Shown: positions 10,192-20,033 of the stretch, piece by piece | Layout: each line of letters starts with the position of its first letter | How positions within the stretch are numbered: position 1 is the first letter of the stretch | Source of the DNA: Chara braunii | Taxonomy: Eukaryota > Streptophyta > Charophyceae > Charales > Characeae | NCBI GenBank assembly: GCA_003427395.1 | Contig: BFEA01000011.1 | Location: forward strand, 6,410,856-6,446,588 | Direction: 5' to 3' | DNA length: 35,733 bases | Position numbers and translations under genes: made by a program | The notes under the pieces: model-generated | What the model was told of the DNA's origin: nothing | Databases searched by the model: none | What the model saw: the letters and a program-made list of their open reading frames with translations, nothing else

Positions 10192-11329
10192 GTGCTGGCC
10201 CAGGAGGCTGCTCTTGCCAATGCCAAAACGTGCCAAACCCTGGGGTTGAAGCTCAAACAAAGGTTGTCTTGAAAATAGGCCAAAAATGGCCTGAGCTAAA
10301 ACCCTGGTCTGGTGCCTATGTTTCAGGGCAGGTCGATCTTATGAGGGCCTGAAAATGGCCCTCCGTTTCAGGCTGAAAAGACTCAGGTGAAACGGTATTC
10401 ACCAGTTCGCAGTAGCCGATGCAGATCCCAGGTCGATCCCTAGTCCTCACCTTACCTGTGTACAGTATCTGCGTCGACCCCTAGAGTTGAACCCGTGAAC
10501 TGTGTATTCGTAACAGTTGGTAGACGGTCGTAGGGTCCGTAGGCAGTAGGGGTTTGATCCGTAGACCTGTGGGGTAGGAGTCCTAGCAGGGTCTGGCAGG
10601 CGTAGCTGCTACAATCCAGAAAGGTCAAGGTCGTAGCTGCTACAGTATTGAAAGGCCAAGTCTACGGCCTTCCGGAAGGTCCTAGCAGTGGCCTTTCGAA
10701 GTTGCTCACGTTTAGGCTGAGTTTAGGCTGAGGCAAGTGGGCAAGTGGTGGAGTCTACCCGTGCTGAGTCAGCAGTCCCAGTCCCAGTCAGTCCTTGTCC
10801 AGTCAAGCAAGTACCGCATGGGACTGTGTGCACCATGGGCATGGGCAAGGGCCAGACCAACGAGCTACAGAAGTATAAATCAAAGGGCCGCGCCCAGTCA
10901 TTCATTCATTCCTGCGTGAGGCATGCGGAAGCGCTGCCACAACAACTTGTGCGAGGTGGTCTGCAGTGAGCCTGAGGGTGAAGTGGGCGAGAGAGAAGAA
11001 GCTTAGCCATAGCAATAGGGTAGCAGCGGCCATAGCCGCCATAGCTGTAGATGGCGTGCAGTGTATGTGTGTACAGAGTAACGCGTGTGGGACATCCAGG
11101 GCGATCCTGTGTGTGCGAACAGAGAGCTGTGTCGCCATAGCCATTGAAGTGAACTTGTATCTGAACTGTGTTCTCGGCAACCATATCTCTGAGTTCTGAT
11201 TGGGCGCTTGTCGCCAGTTTGCTGCGCACCTGTTTGCATGCATGAGAAGTGTGAAAGATAGCGAGTCCGATTGCACAGGGCCTGGAGGGCCCTGTTTTAG
11301 GCTGAAACGACACAGGGCCTGTAGGCTCT

Positions 11330-11361
11330 TGTTTTCAGGCTTTCAGGAAAGCCTGAAAACA
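11330..11361. repeat. Perfect 14-bp hairpin in the U3 end of the family-2 LTR
   Basis: The arm TGTTTTCAGGCTTT (11330-11343) and its exact complement AAAGCCTGAAAACA (11348-11361) surround a 4-nt loop, CAGG. Several related GGCCTGAAAATGGCC strings lie nearby at 10340-10370 and 11372-11386. Confidence 0.85.
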
Positions 11362-11413
11362 ACACGGGCCTGAAAATGGCCCGTGCAGCCTGTTGCAGGC
11401 GCAGCATGTAACA

Positions 11414-11850
11414 CTTTTCCTTTCTGAAATGCAATTGTGTCCCCACATCTCCTCGACAACCATGTCTTGTGCGATATGTACAACTTCGAAATTTATACAC
11501 CCGGGCTGCTCACCAAGCGAAGAAGTCGCACAATTATGTCTTTCTCCTTCCATTCCATGCGAACTGACTTCCAGTAGACAGTCCCAATCAGGGTTGACAA
11601 CATGACGTTTAGATGTGGTCTCTTAAGCCTGTCAGACCACCCATCCATTTGCAGCCACTTGTTCACTGTGGACTGCACCTTGTCCTGAGTTCTCTTGAAC
11701 TGCCCGTCCAGTCTTTGTGTTCCTGCCTAATCTCTTTTGTCCTGTATAGAGTTCGCTTGGGCTTTCTTCACCTGGTCATCTAATTCCAAGAACTCGTTCT
11801 CCAGAATCTCCACCTGGTGCACATCATCCTCTTATGGAGCAGACAAATGG
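11414..11850 (-). pseudogene. hAT-type transposase fragment with DUF659 core
   Basis: The minus-strand frame 11678-11493 includes a MDGWSDRLKRPHLNVMLSTL-like stretch followed by IGTVYWKSV. DUF659 in hAT-like transposases has the same layout: Asp-Gly-Trp-(S/T)-Asp, then a basic/Pro step, N-(F/V)-(M/L), then G-T-(V/F)-(F/Y)-x-K-S-V. Upstream in the same frame is a helical segment (residues such as VEILENEFLELDDQVKKAQ), interrupted by a TAG. A frameshift follows the KSV motif. The fragment stops at the LTR junction at 11413, and the C-terminal part of the same element resumes at 9288. The transposase region between DUF659 and hATC is too short, so an internal deletion is likely in addition to the LTR insertion. 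Confidence 0.6.
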
Positions 11851-13108
11851 ACTGCTCGGGTGACAACGCTGTCATTTCCTTGATTATTGTCTGCCTGAAT
11901 GGTCGCCCCATTGGTGGCCCTGCGGCAACGGTAGGCCCTGTGCTTACTTCAGTCTTTGCTCGATTCACCCACAATTCTGCTATGAGCTCCCACAAACCTG
12001 GCCCGAAAACTGCTAATGGAGTGCCCGTTGGTGGGACCTGTGCCTCCTCCCCCTCTGCCATGACGCTGACCAACAATGTACTACCACTGGCGAATTCCAG
12101 CCAACCTCCTCACCCTCTCCTCCTCGGTACCAGTCTCGTGATGAGGTCAAGTCTGGATTTCCTCAAGAAGTGAGCCTTGACCTATCGTCAAACCGGGTCT
12201 CACAGTAGAGAATGATAATATAAACACAATGGGATAACTCAGAAGAAAATTATTTGAGCTATAATTTTATGGCATAAATCATCTTCTCCACAATAGATGC
12301 TTGACACTTCACATTTTAAGGATCTCAATCCTTCCACTCCAACCCCAAGTCTCTCACAGTAGTTGCAGACCCAGTATTTCCAGCCCTTGCTGGCATGCAT
12401 CCCCGCTGGGCCATCTTCCTTAAAATGCTGCTTCAGCGGCCGTTACAGCGGGTTGGATGCCATGCTGCCTTGCATAAGAAGGATATCAAGCACAACACAT
12501 ACAGCAAAGTCAACCCTTGGATCCCCTTGTCAACGACGCTTCCAAACCTATCCCCCCTGCCTCTTATCCTGTGCTGTGTTGTCCCAGGATGTACGGCGTT
12601 CCGTTTCTGGGTGCGGAGGTCACAGTTTGGAGGGACACATGGTATTTCATCTTTTGTTTAGCTGGTCGCGCGTGGTTCGAAAGGGAATGTTCGAATACAC
12701 TAAGGAGGCCTGCAGCGGGGCAAACGGAAGTTTTTTCTTTTTTCTTTTTCCCGAGGAATAGGTCGCAATCTCAAACTGGTGCTGCCTCTGCTGTGCTTTG
12801 TTTTTTCACTTCTTCGTTTGTTCGTTTTGTCGTGTTTCGTTTTGGTGTTTTGGCGTTGGTCTTTGTTGTTCGTCATTTTTGGCTCCGCTCCCCGAGCTGT
12901 ATTCAAATTGAGGGGCCAGGATGGAAGAGGTCATGAGTTCGAATTGGTGTGTCTTTCTGTGTGAGGACGCCGCCTGGCCGGGCCTGCCCTGCGGGGCTGG
13001 GCCCGGGGGGGGCACCCGGGTAAACCGGGCAGGACAAAAAACCGCCCAGAATTTTTTTTATTATTTTTTTTGAAACCAAGGTCGTTCTGCGCTCGGCGAG
13101 AGGACCCC
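11851..13108. other. No gene recognised; T-rich then GC-rich stretch before the gap
   Basis: 11851-12170 on the minus strand keeps an open frame (to 12076) of Gly/Pro/Ala-rich sequence that may belong to the hAT N-terminus, but I see no BED finger. 12720-12890 is T-rich. 12960-13035 is a GC-rich block of GCCGGGCC-like strings, also found at 14200-14290, 23180-23215 and 23565-23600. Confidence 0.4.
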
Positions 13109-14060
13109 NNNNNNNNNNNNNNNNNNNNNNNNNNNNNNNNNNNNNNNNNNNNNNNNNNNNNNNNNNNNNNNNNNNNNNNNNNNNNNNNNNNNNNNNNNNN
13201 NNNNNNNNNNNNNNNNNNNNNNNNNNNNNNNNNNNNNNNNNNNNNNNNNNNNNNNNNNNNNNNNNNNNNNNNNNNNNNNNNNNNNNNNNNNNNNNNNNNN
13301 NNNNNNNNNNNNNNNNNNNNNNNNNNNNNNNNNNNNNNNNNNNNNNNNNNNNNNNNNNNNNNNNNNNNNNNNNNNNNNNNNNNNNNNNNNNNNNNNNNNN
13401 NNNNNNNNNNNNNNNNNNNNNNNNNNNNNNNNNNNNNNNNNNNNNNNNNNNNNNNNNNNNNNNNNNNNNNNNNNNNNNNNNNNNNNNNNNNNNNNNNNNN
13501 NNNNNNNNNNNNNNNNNNNNNNNNNNNNNNNNNNNNNNNNNNNNNNNNNNNNNNNNNNNNNNNNNNNNNNNNNNNNNNNNNNNNNNNNNNNNNNNNNNNN
13601 NNNNNNNNNNNNNNNNNNNNNNNNNNNNNNNNNNNNNNNNNNNNNNNNNNNNNNNNNNNNNNNNNNNNNNNNNNNNNNNNNNNNNNNNNNNNNNNNNNNN
13701 NNNNNNNNNNNNNNNNNNNNNNNNNNNNNNNNNNNNNNNNNNNNNNNNNNNNNNNNNNNNNNNNNNNNNNNNNNNNNNNNNNNNNNNNNNNNNNNNNNNN
13801 NNNNNNNNNNNNNNNNNNNNNNNNNNNNNNNNNNNNNNNNNNNNNNNNNNNNNNNNNNNNNNNNNNNNNNNNNNNNNNNNNNNNNNNNNNNNNNNNNNNN
13901 NNNNNNNNNNNNNNNNNNNNNNNNNNNNNNNNNNNNNNNNNNNNNNNNNNNNNNNNNNNNNNNNNNNNNNNNNNNNNNNNNNNNNNNNNNNNNNNNNNNN
14001 NNNNNNNNNNNNNNNNNNNNNNNNNNNNNNNNNNNNNNNNNNNNNNNNNNNNNNNNNNNN
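13109..14060. other. Assembly gap (952 N)
   Basis: Undetermined bases. Any long reading frame drawn across this interval is an artefact. Confidence 1.
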
Positions 14061-14106
14061 GCTGCCTTACCCTCAAGGTAAGATGCAGCAGTAAATGTGT
14101 ATAAGA

Positions 14107-14111
<5 letters not shown>
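14061..14111. other. Chimeric assembly junction: gag scrap plus transposase adaptor
   Basis: 14061-14094 is identical over 34 nt, in the same orientation, to 29220-29253 inside the gag gene of chromovirus copy B. It is joined directly to 14095-14111, which reads ATGTGTATAAGAGACAG, 17 of the 19 bases of the Nextera/Tn5 mosaic end. Counting the two preceding bases (AA instead of AG), 18 of 19 match. A (CA)n run follows at once. This is unremoved library adaptor at a contig end, so the gap-edge sequence should not be trusted. Confidence 0.92.

Positions 14112-14174
<63 letters not shown>
14112..14174. repeat. (CA)n microsatellite
   Basis: An uninterrupted CA run of about 63 bp directly after the adaptor sequence. 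Confidence 0.95.
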
Positions 14175-14177
<3 letters not shown>

Positions 14178-14838
14178 GGGGGTCCGAAATCCCCCGACAG
14201 GTAAGTGTGCTGGGGGGGGCCGGCCCCCAACCGGGTGCCTTGCCCGGCCAGGCCGCCCGGGACCTCCCCCAGGCCTCTGCTGGTCACCCACTCAGGTGTC
14301 TTTTGTTTGTTTTGCTCTTTTTGTCATTTCGCATCCCTGATCCAATGTGATCCAGGAGCTGTATTCAAATCGAGGGACCAGGGTTGAGTACAAGTACACA
14401 CCTGCCCCATGTCGACGAATTGTTCAGACATGCGACTGTCAGGGCATACATACACTAGCACTCACCCAGCTCAATTACGTCCATGCCTGAATGAATCTTA
14501 TTGCAATCCATTTCGAAGCTTTGTATAAGTCCTAGTGTGAGTATGCCCTAAGTTCTTTTCCCCTTTTTTCCTCTCTGTATCAGTCCAACATTCGGCATAC
14601 AGGCACTAGCTTCTTCCCCGGAACATAACGCATATGCCTTGTATCCGAGTTTAAAAAAAACGCTTTTTCAAAAGTGGGTGCCTTTTCTTCAAATAGAAAG
14701 GCACTTTGAATACGACGCATATGCTTTATATTCGAATGAAACACATGCGTTCTATCGAATTTTGAAAATATTGGAATAGAATCCTTTTTTTTTATTTTTT
14801 TTTTCCCTTCCTTTTTGAGGTCAGTGCATATGAGTTCT

Positions 14839-14841
<3 letters not shown>
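14175..14841. other. No gene; GC-rich block and AT-rich dispersed sequence
   Basis: 14195-14290 is GC-rich, like 12960-13035. 14357-14382 repeats 12895-12920 (24 of 26 bases). 14600-14780 contains several ATTCGAAT/GCATATGC strings and a short inverted repeat (GTGGGTGCCTTTTCTTC … AGAAAGGCAC). Confidence 0.4.

Positions 14842-14897
<56 letters not shown>
14842..14897. repeat. (TG)n microsatellite
   Basis: An uninterrupted TG run of about 56 bp. Confidence 0.95.
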
Positions 14898-14898
<1 letters not shown>

Positions 14899-14912
14899 CC
14901 TGGGACCTGGCT

Positions 14913-15250
14913 CCACTACTCTCGACACGTGCAAAGCGAGAGTGAATCTTTCGCTAGAACATGGAAAGATAAACCACCATGATTTTTGTCTTTTGTGCAT
15001 GGCGAGAGTAGTGGAGCGAGGCCCCTGCTCTCTTCTTGGTTGTCTCTCGCTGTCTGACAAATGGCGGCCAAGAAAGTGGCAGTTGGGGCAGCGGGAAGCC
15101 ATGAGGGAGGCGCCTGACTACGTCAGGGTGTTCTATTTTACCATGTTCTAGCGGAAGATTCATTCTCATTTTGCACATTTGGTGAGAGGAGTGGAGGGAG
15201 GCCTCAAATGGCAAAAGGGGGATGAATCTTCGGCCAGAACATGGAGAGAT
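14913..15250. repeat. Fold-back repeat (imperfect inverted and direct copies)
   Basis: Arm 14913-14964 (CCACTACTCTCG … GCTAGAACATGG) is the imperfect reverse complement of 15141-15194 (CCATGTTCTAGCGG … GAGGAGTGG) over about 52 bp. A third, direct partial copy lies at 15221-15250 (GATGAATCTTCGGCCAGAACATGG). A shorter exact 12-bp inverted pair, CCACTACTCTCG/CGAGAGTAGTGG, sits at 14913-14924 and 15003-15014. The form suggests a non-autonomous fold-back element or a remnant of one. Confidence 0.7.
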
Positions 15251-15375
15251 GCAGCAACACATTTTTTGTCTGTGTAATGGCCTCGGCTACGGACCAGAAC
15301 TGAGCCTACTCAGCCTGGACCGGGCCCCCTGCTGTGCAAAAAGTTGCTGCACTGCGCTCGAATACAATGCATATG

Positions 15376-16613
15376 TGCAAGGAACATGAGCAAGAGCGAT
15401 ATACAGAAAATCACACAGATGTCCAAGTAGTCATGTACAAGCAGACAGCGCAAATGCACCGAGATTCCATCCAGATAAGAGTAATACAATGAACTCACGA
15501 GCCACTGGCCAAGCCCTCAGGCCACACCAACACCGTATCCAATGTCGCTCTTACTCTGTCTGGCCCCAGCATCCAGCCTACACTACTCGCCTATCCTACT
15601 ACACCAGCGTTCACGCAACAGGCTCACTTCGACTTTGAAGACCAACGTACATGACGTCAACACCGTAGCTGACCTCCCTCATGCACCAGGTATGTATCTC
15701 GCTCTCCCCTCATCACCCCTGACTTCCACGGTGTGCATTCTCAACAGCCAAAGACCATCACCGCCATCCAGACCTATGCCCAGCAGCCTGGCTATGATTG
15801 CCGTGCGCCCACTGCCCAGCAGTGCACCTCACACCCTGGCGCCCGTGCGCGCGACCCAGCTGGCAGCTTCGTGCAGATCACGAAGTTGCAAAGCAGCAGC
15901 GTGGCCGCATTGCCTGCCTAGGCCAGAATGACCTGCACAGCGATGCTCACTTTCCTATGTGGAAAGTGAGCTCAGCCTCTGCTGCCTCTGGTCCTGGCTG
16001 GGCGAGCATCCAGTAGCTTCCAGTCGGGCCTCAATGCCCTTGCCCAGGCCCAGTTGCAGTTACGGGCCTGGGCCCTTTACAGTTGGGCATGTCAAGGCAG
16101 TCCATGGGCCTCCGCATGTTCGCTGTGATCTCATTGGCTCACGGCCACTATGTGCCGACAATGCTGCAATCTCATTGGTCGGTGGCTGTTGTATGATGTG
16201 TCAGCTTCTGAAACAACACGCCCAGGGCCTCAACTGTACGGGGCCCTGGGCTCAACTGCCCGTCGAGGCTGCAACTTCCGGAAAGAGCCTGGAGAGGCTC
16301 ATATTGTTCTGTAACCAACTTGCGTGCTGCAACTGTCTGATGCCCACATATGGAAAAATGTCAAATCTTGGCCTCTTGTGAATATTCAGGCCCGCCTTCA
16401 CTTAGGGCGGCACAGGGCTTGCTGAGGGCCTCTGCCCAGAACATGTGCATATCTGATAAAGGCCCCTCGAGGGCTCAATTTCCCGCACGTATACGGCCCC
16501 TGTAGGGTGATCACAGTGGCCTGTACCCAGGCCTTGGCACATATTGGCACGCCCGCCTTCACTTAGGGTAGGCAAGGCCTTTCCCAGCACTGCCGAGGGG
16601 TCAAATCCTCGCA
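15376..16613 (-). mobile_element. Solo LTR, family 1, with target-site duplication
   Basis: The + strand ends are TGCAAGGAAC (15376) and CCTCGCA (16613). It aligns along its length with the LTRs at 18525-19412 and 23655-24720. Shared blocks include CTTTCCTATGTGGAAAGTG, GGCCAGAATG and the terminal CCCGCCTTCACTTAGGGCGG. TATG lies directly outside both ends, and the match extends to GCATATG if the terminal GCA is counted. Neither PPT nor PBS adjoins, so this is a solo LTR. The terminal ~170-bp block is internally duplicated (CCCGCCTTCACTTAGGG near 16392 and again near 16553). Confidence 0.78.
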
Positions 16614-18524
16614 TATGCGGATTAAACGAGTAAAACGTAACGTATGAGTTGTATTCGTTTACAATGCATGCATTGTGTTTGGGGGAAGAAGGTAGCACTC
16701 ACCCAGCTCAAATCCGTATCGAAGCTTTGTAGAAGAAGTCCTAGTTTGAGTATGCCCAAGTTTCTGTTTCCTTTTTTCCTTCCTGTATCATTCCAACATT
16801 CGAGTTATTTTCTCGTTTTTGTATCATTCCAACGTTCGGGGGCGACCTCCCACTTCCACAGAGGATTGGATTTAATGCTTGAACCGGGAAGCGTTTGTGG
16901 AGACCTGCTCAAAATCGTGATTGATCTGCTTTTCTGCATCTCTGCGTAGACCACGTCGACATTCAGACACATAAGCCAATTCTCTTTGCTAGTGGGAGCT
17001 TGCCCCGGATGTTGCAATGGGCGTTAGGGGCTGTGCCTTCTCGGAAGAAAGGGAAAAGGAAAAAGGAAAAGAAAACCGAAAATCTGATGAATGTGGCTGA
17101 ACCGTACACCTGCAACCTGTTGACAATTACATAGGGCATCCAATAACACAGCCCGGCCCGTACAGCATCACAAACATACCCCATATTGCACCGCCCGACG
17201 CAAGTAGCAGCGTGCCGGCCCCGCATTGTATCACACTGTACCATCCACTCCACATTCAATAACCCACCCCATACAATACTTGACAGACCAGCTGGTTCAC
17301 ATTGTACCACCCAACCCACACAGTGTCACCCTCCCGGCCCACAAAGCAACACACTCAGCCGACAAAGTACTACACTAAGGTCACATGGTATCGTATAGTA
17401 CCACATAGTACGTCATTGGCTGGAACCATGTAATGGTCACTCTCGCTTCTCCTGTCCCTTTTTCCTTTATTGCCCTTTCGTCGCGCCACGTGATGGGTGA
17501 TTGCTGCGGCGTCGTTTCGTCAACACATGTTGTTGCTGCACGCAGCTATCGTCCTTGATTGTAGTTGTCCTGTGCTAAGGGTAAGGAAACACATGCTGAA
17601 GAATAAGACCTGTAAGCCGGAATGGGTGAAAGCGTGCGTTGGGCATTGCGATACTAAAGTAGAATGAGGCCATTAAACCGCCAGTACACGGCCCCAGTCT
17701 TGCTGAAAAAATAAACCGTGGCCTACTGAAGTCTTGGAGGCGCCTGCAGGCCTGGGTGTACTGGTGGTTTCAGGTATTCCCATGAGCGCGGTGGATGGAC
17801 TGGTGGTTTCAGGTATTCCCATGAGCGTGGTGGATGCAGGGAAATTGTAAGCAGGAAGCATGGGGCATGAGTTGAGGAGGTCATGGATTTGCACATTCGT
17901 GCATGTTGAACTTCACGGCTCCAGCAGATGCCCCCATCGAGGAGTTTTCGGTTCGAGGTGCGGTCCGGTTGGCAATGGTTGTCCAGGCTGGATGGATGTG
18001 ATGAAAGAGTATTTATGATGGGCTGCTAGAATTCAATCTTAAACCACCACAATCTTATACCGCATTCTTTCGAGGCTGGCGTAGACTGGGCGCTACCAGA
18101 CCGAAAAGGCTGGAGGCGCCATCCAAATGAAAAGAAAAAACGCTGTGCAGGCTGGTGGCACCAGCCAAAAGAAAACGAAAAATGCCGCACTGGCGCTTCA
18201 GCCAGAGCTTGGTGCACAGTTCTACTCCGCCTCAGCAAAACTAGGCTTGGAGGTAGTGGTGGTTAAAGGAATCTTGATTGGGATGCTGTGGCCCACCTGT
18301 GGTTATCCAAGAGGAGTTTGGGGAGATTGTGTGAATCAATAGATGGCGAGTGGGATGACTGGGGCCGAGGAAGGTTTCCTTGATGATGGTCTTTGTACTC
18401 GTTGTAGAAAGTGTAGAAATATGGGGTGAAAGTAGCATGGTTTGTGATTGAGAAGTCCTCCATATGATCTAGTATATGATAGGGTTGATTTTTTGCACGG
18501 TTAATAATGGCATGCCAATCAGCC
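16614..18524. other. Non-coding stretch with minor repeats
   Basis: 17150-17410 is low-complexity, rich in CACA/CCAC strings (GTACCA, CACATTGTACCACC-like). 17760-17837 is a 39-bp tandem duplication (ACTGGTGGTTTCAGGTATTCC…). 18110-18190 has two related GGC(G/A)CCA…AAAAGAAAA segments. No gene is recognised on either strand. Confidence 0.45.
17760..17837. repeat. 39-bp tandem duplication
   Basis: Units start at 17760 and 17799 and share ACTGGTGGTTTCAGGTATTC, then CCATGAGCG(C/T)GGTGGATG, with only one or two differences. Confidence 0.9.
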
Positions 18525-19412
18525 CGGCGGCCAGCGCCCAGCCTACACTACTCAGCCTATCTAGCCTGCATTCATGCAACAGGATCACATCGAAGTTGGA
18601 GACCAATGTAGGTGACGTTTATGACCAATGCAGGCCGCCAGCATACACAAGGTACGTTCTCTCTCCTCCCCTCATCACACCCTGTCTCTCCTCTGCATGC
18701 GCCGCCTACCTGAAGACCACCATCACCGTCACCTTCCCCCGCACGTGAAGCCTGGCTATGGCCGTCGTGCGTCCGCTGCCATCGCTGCGTGAGCCCCAGC
18801 CTGCGTGCTTAGCGCAGCTTCACACAGCAAAGCAGCAGCGTGGTGGCATTGCCTGCTCAGGCCAGAATGCCCTGCCCCTGGGCACTTACTTTCCTATATG
18901 GAAAGTGTGTGCCCTGCCGTCGGCTGCCCTCGGCCAGGCGTGTAGCGGCCCAATAGCTTCAGGTCAGCCCCATGTGTCTGCGCCCAGTCCCGGTTTCAGA
19001 TACTGGCCTGGGCCTCATGGCCTTGTGCAGTTAGGCGTGTCCAGGTAGCCCTCCAGGCTCCAAGTGTTTGTCGCGTTCTCATTTGCGCACGGGAGATGTG
19101 TGACGACAATGCTGCTTTTTTCTTGGTCCGCGACCTTTGAGTGATGTGTCGGCCTCTCACTGCGTGTGGCCAGGGGCTCAACCGTGCGAGACAGCTGCCG
19201 CTTCTGGAAGGAGCCAGAGAAGGCTCACGTTGCTCTGTAACCACCTGGCATGCTGCAACTGTCTGGTACCCCACGCACAAAAATGTCCAAAATGGGCCTC
19301 TCGTGGATGTACAGGCTCGTCTTCACTTAGGGCGGGCATGAGGCTTGCTGGGGCCCGGAGCCCAGAACATTTGCATGCCCAAGAAGGGCCTCGCGAAGGC
19401 TCGATCCTCGCA
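18525..19412 (-). mobile_element. 3' LTR of chromovirus copy A (family 1, outer end missing)
   Basis: It aligns with the 15376-16613 and 23655-24720 LTRs from the block CCAGCGCCCAGCCTACACTACTC onward and ends CCTCGCA at 19412, directly against the polypurine tract. The outer ~150 bp (TGCAAGG… end) is absent, so the element is truncated on this side. Minus-strand sense follows from the attached pol gene. Confidence 0.75.
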
Positions 19413-19425
19413 TTCCATCCCCTTT
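19413..19425 (-). promoter_or_regulatory. Polypurine tract of copy A
   Basis: The minus strand reads AAAGGGGATGGAA immediately before the LTR start TGCGAGGATCG. A purine run at this place primes plus-strand DNA synthesis in LTR retrotransposons. Copy B has the equivalent run. Confidence 0.75.
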
Positions 19426-19922
19426 AGCTTCGAAAGTCTGCTGAGATGCTTCTACACAAGTGCTTTCCCCTTAACTTCCGTTCATACACTGCCACGATCT
19501 GAGGTGCTGTTCTGACAAGCTCCTCTATTGTGAACCAACGATCTTCTTTTGGATTCTTATGACGCCTGAATCTGACCTGGTATTCCCTCATAGGCTTCGT
19601 CAGTCTTGCTCTGCCTACAGGCTTGTGGACAGGCACATCTCTATGTTCCAAAATGTCGTCGACATCCACATGACCATCGGGGGGCAGCATTGATCTCCTT
19701 GATGGAAACTGATCAGTCTCAGCGAAAGGTGCAAGCTTGGAAGCATGCTGGGTAAGTGCGCAGATGACCAGGGATCCTTATCACATATGAGGGACCATCG
19801 AAATCATTCCCCACAATATCGAGAACTTCCCAAGGATCGAAGTACTGTGGCATTAGCTTTCTAGAAATACCGAATTCCTGTCCTAATTTACTAACCGTTA
19901 CCCAAACACGTCCCCCAACCAC
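19424..19922 (-). pseudogene. Copy A integrase C-terminus: GPY/F module and chromodomain
   Basis: Frame 19922-19719 has KLMPQYFDPWEVLDIVG followed by GPSYVIRIPGHLRTYP, the GPY/F-type module with its Gly changed to Asp. A frameshift leads to 19690-19424, containing VDVDDILEHRDV, REYQVRFRRHKNPKEDRWFT and an APQIVAVYERKL helix. This is a chromodomain layout: beta strands with aromatics, then a C-terminal helix. It places the element among the chromoviruses of Ty3/gypsy, whose chromodomain guides integration to chromatin. Copy B has the same region in one open frame. Confidence 0.75.
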
Positions 19923-20033
19923 AAAATGTGGACTGTCGTCTGTGTTTGTTCTTAAAGGCGATCATTGCCTCCTGAGATTTTCTAATGTGTTTGACAGCCT
20001 GCTGCAACAACTTCTCATACTGGACACCAAACT

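Larger units (their letters stand above)
9289..11413 (-). mobile_element. Solo LTR, family 2 (about 2.1 kb)
   Basis: The ends are TGTTACATGC (9289-9298) and GCATGTAACA (11404-11413), a perfect 10-bp terminal inverted repeat of TG…CA form. The left ~500 bp aligns with the second family-2 LTR from 34244, with shared blocks such as CAATGTACATCC, GCGGAAGACT-like sequence and AGCTATGGCGC. The five bases outside the ends are GTTTT and CTTTT, a 4-of-5 target-site duplication. No internal retroelement sequence is present, so LTR-LTR recombination left a solo LTR. Sense is the minus strand, judged from the partner copy and its primer-binding site. The LTR sits inside the hAT remnant. Confidence 0.75.

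Noticed and set aside
12925-12955. GAGTTCGAATT as a tRNA B box or SINE head
   Set aside because: Only about 8 of 11 positions fit the B-box consensus and no A box lies at the right distance.
12931-14172. Very long open frames spanning the N gap
   Set aside because: They are open only because N codons are not stops; they consist of gap, adaptor and (CA)n sequence.
15542-15931. 129-codon frame inside the solo LTR as a gene
   Set aside because: The equivalent stretches in the other family-1 LTRs do not keep this frame, and no domain is visible.
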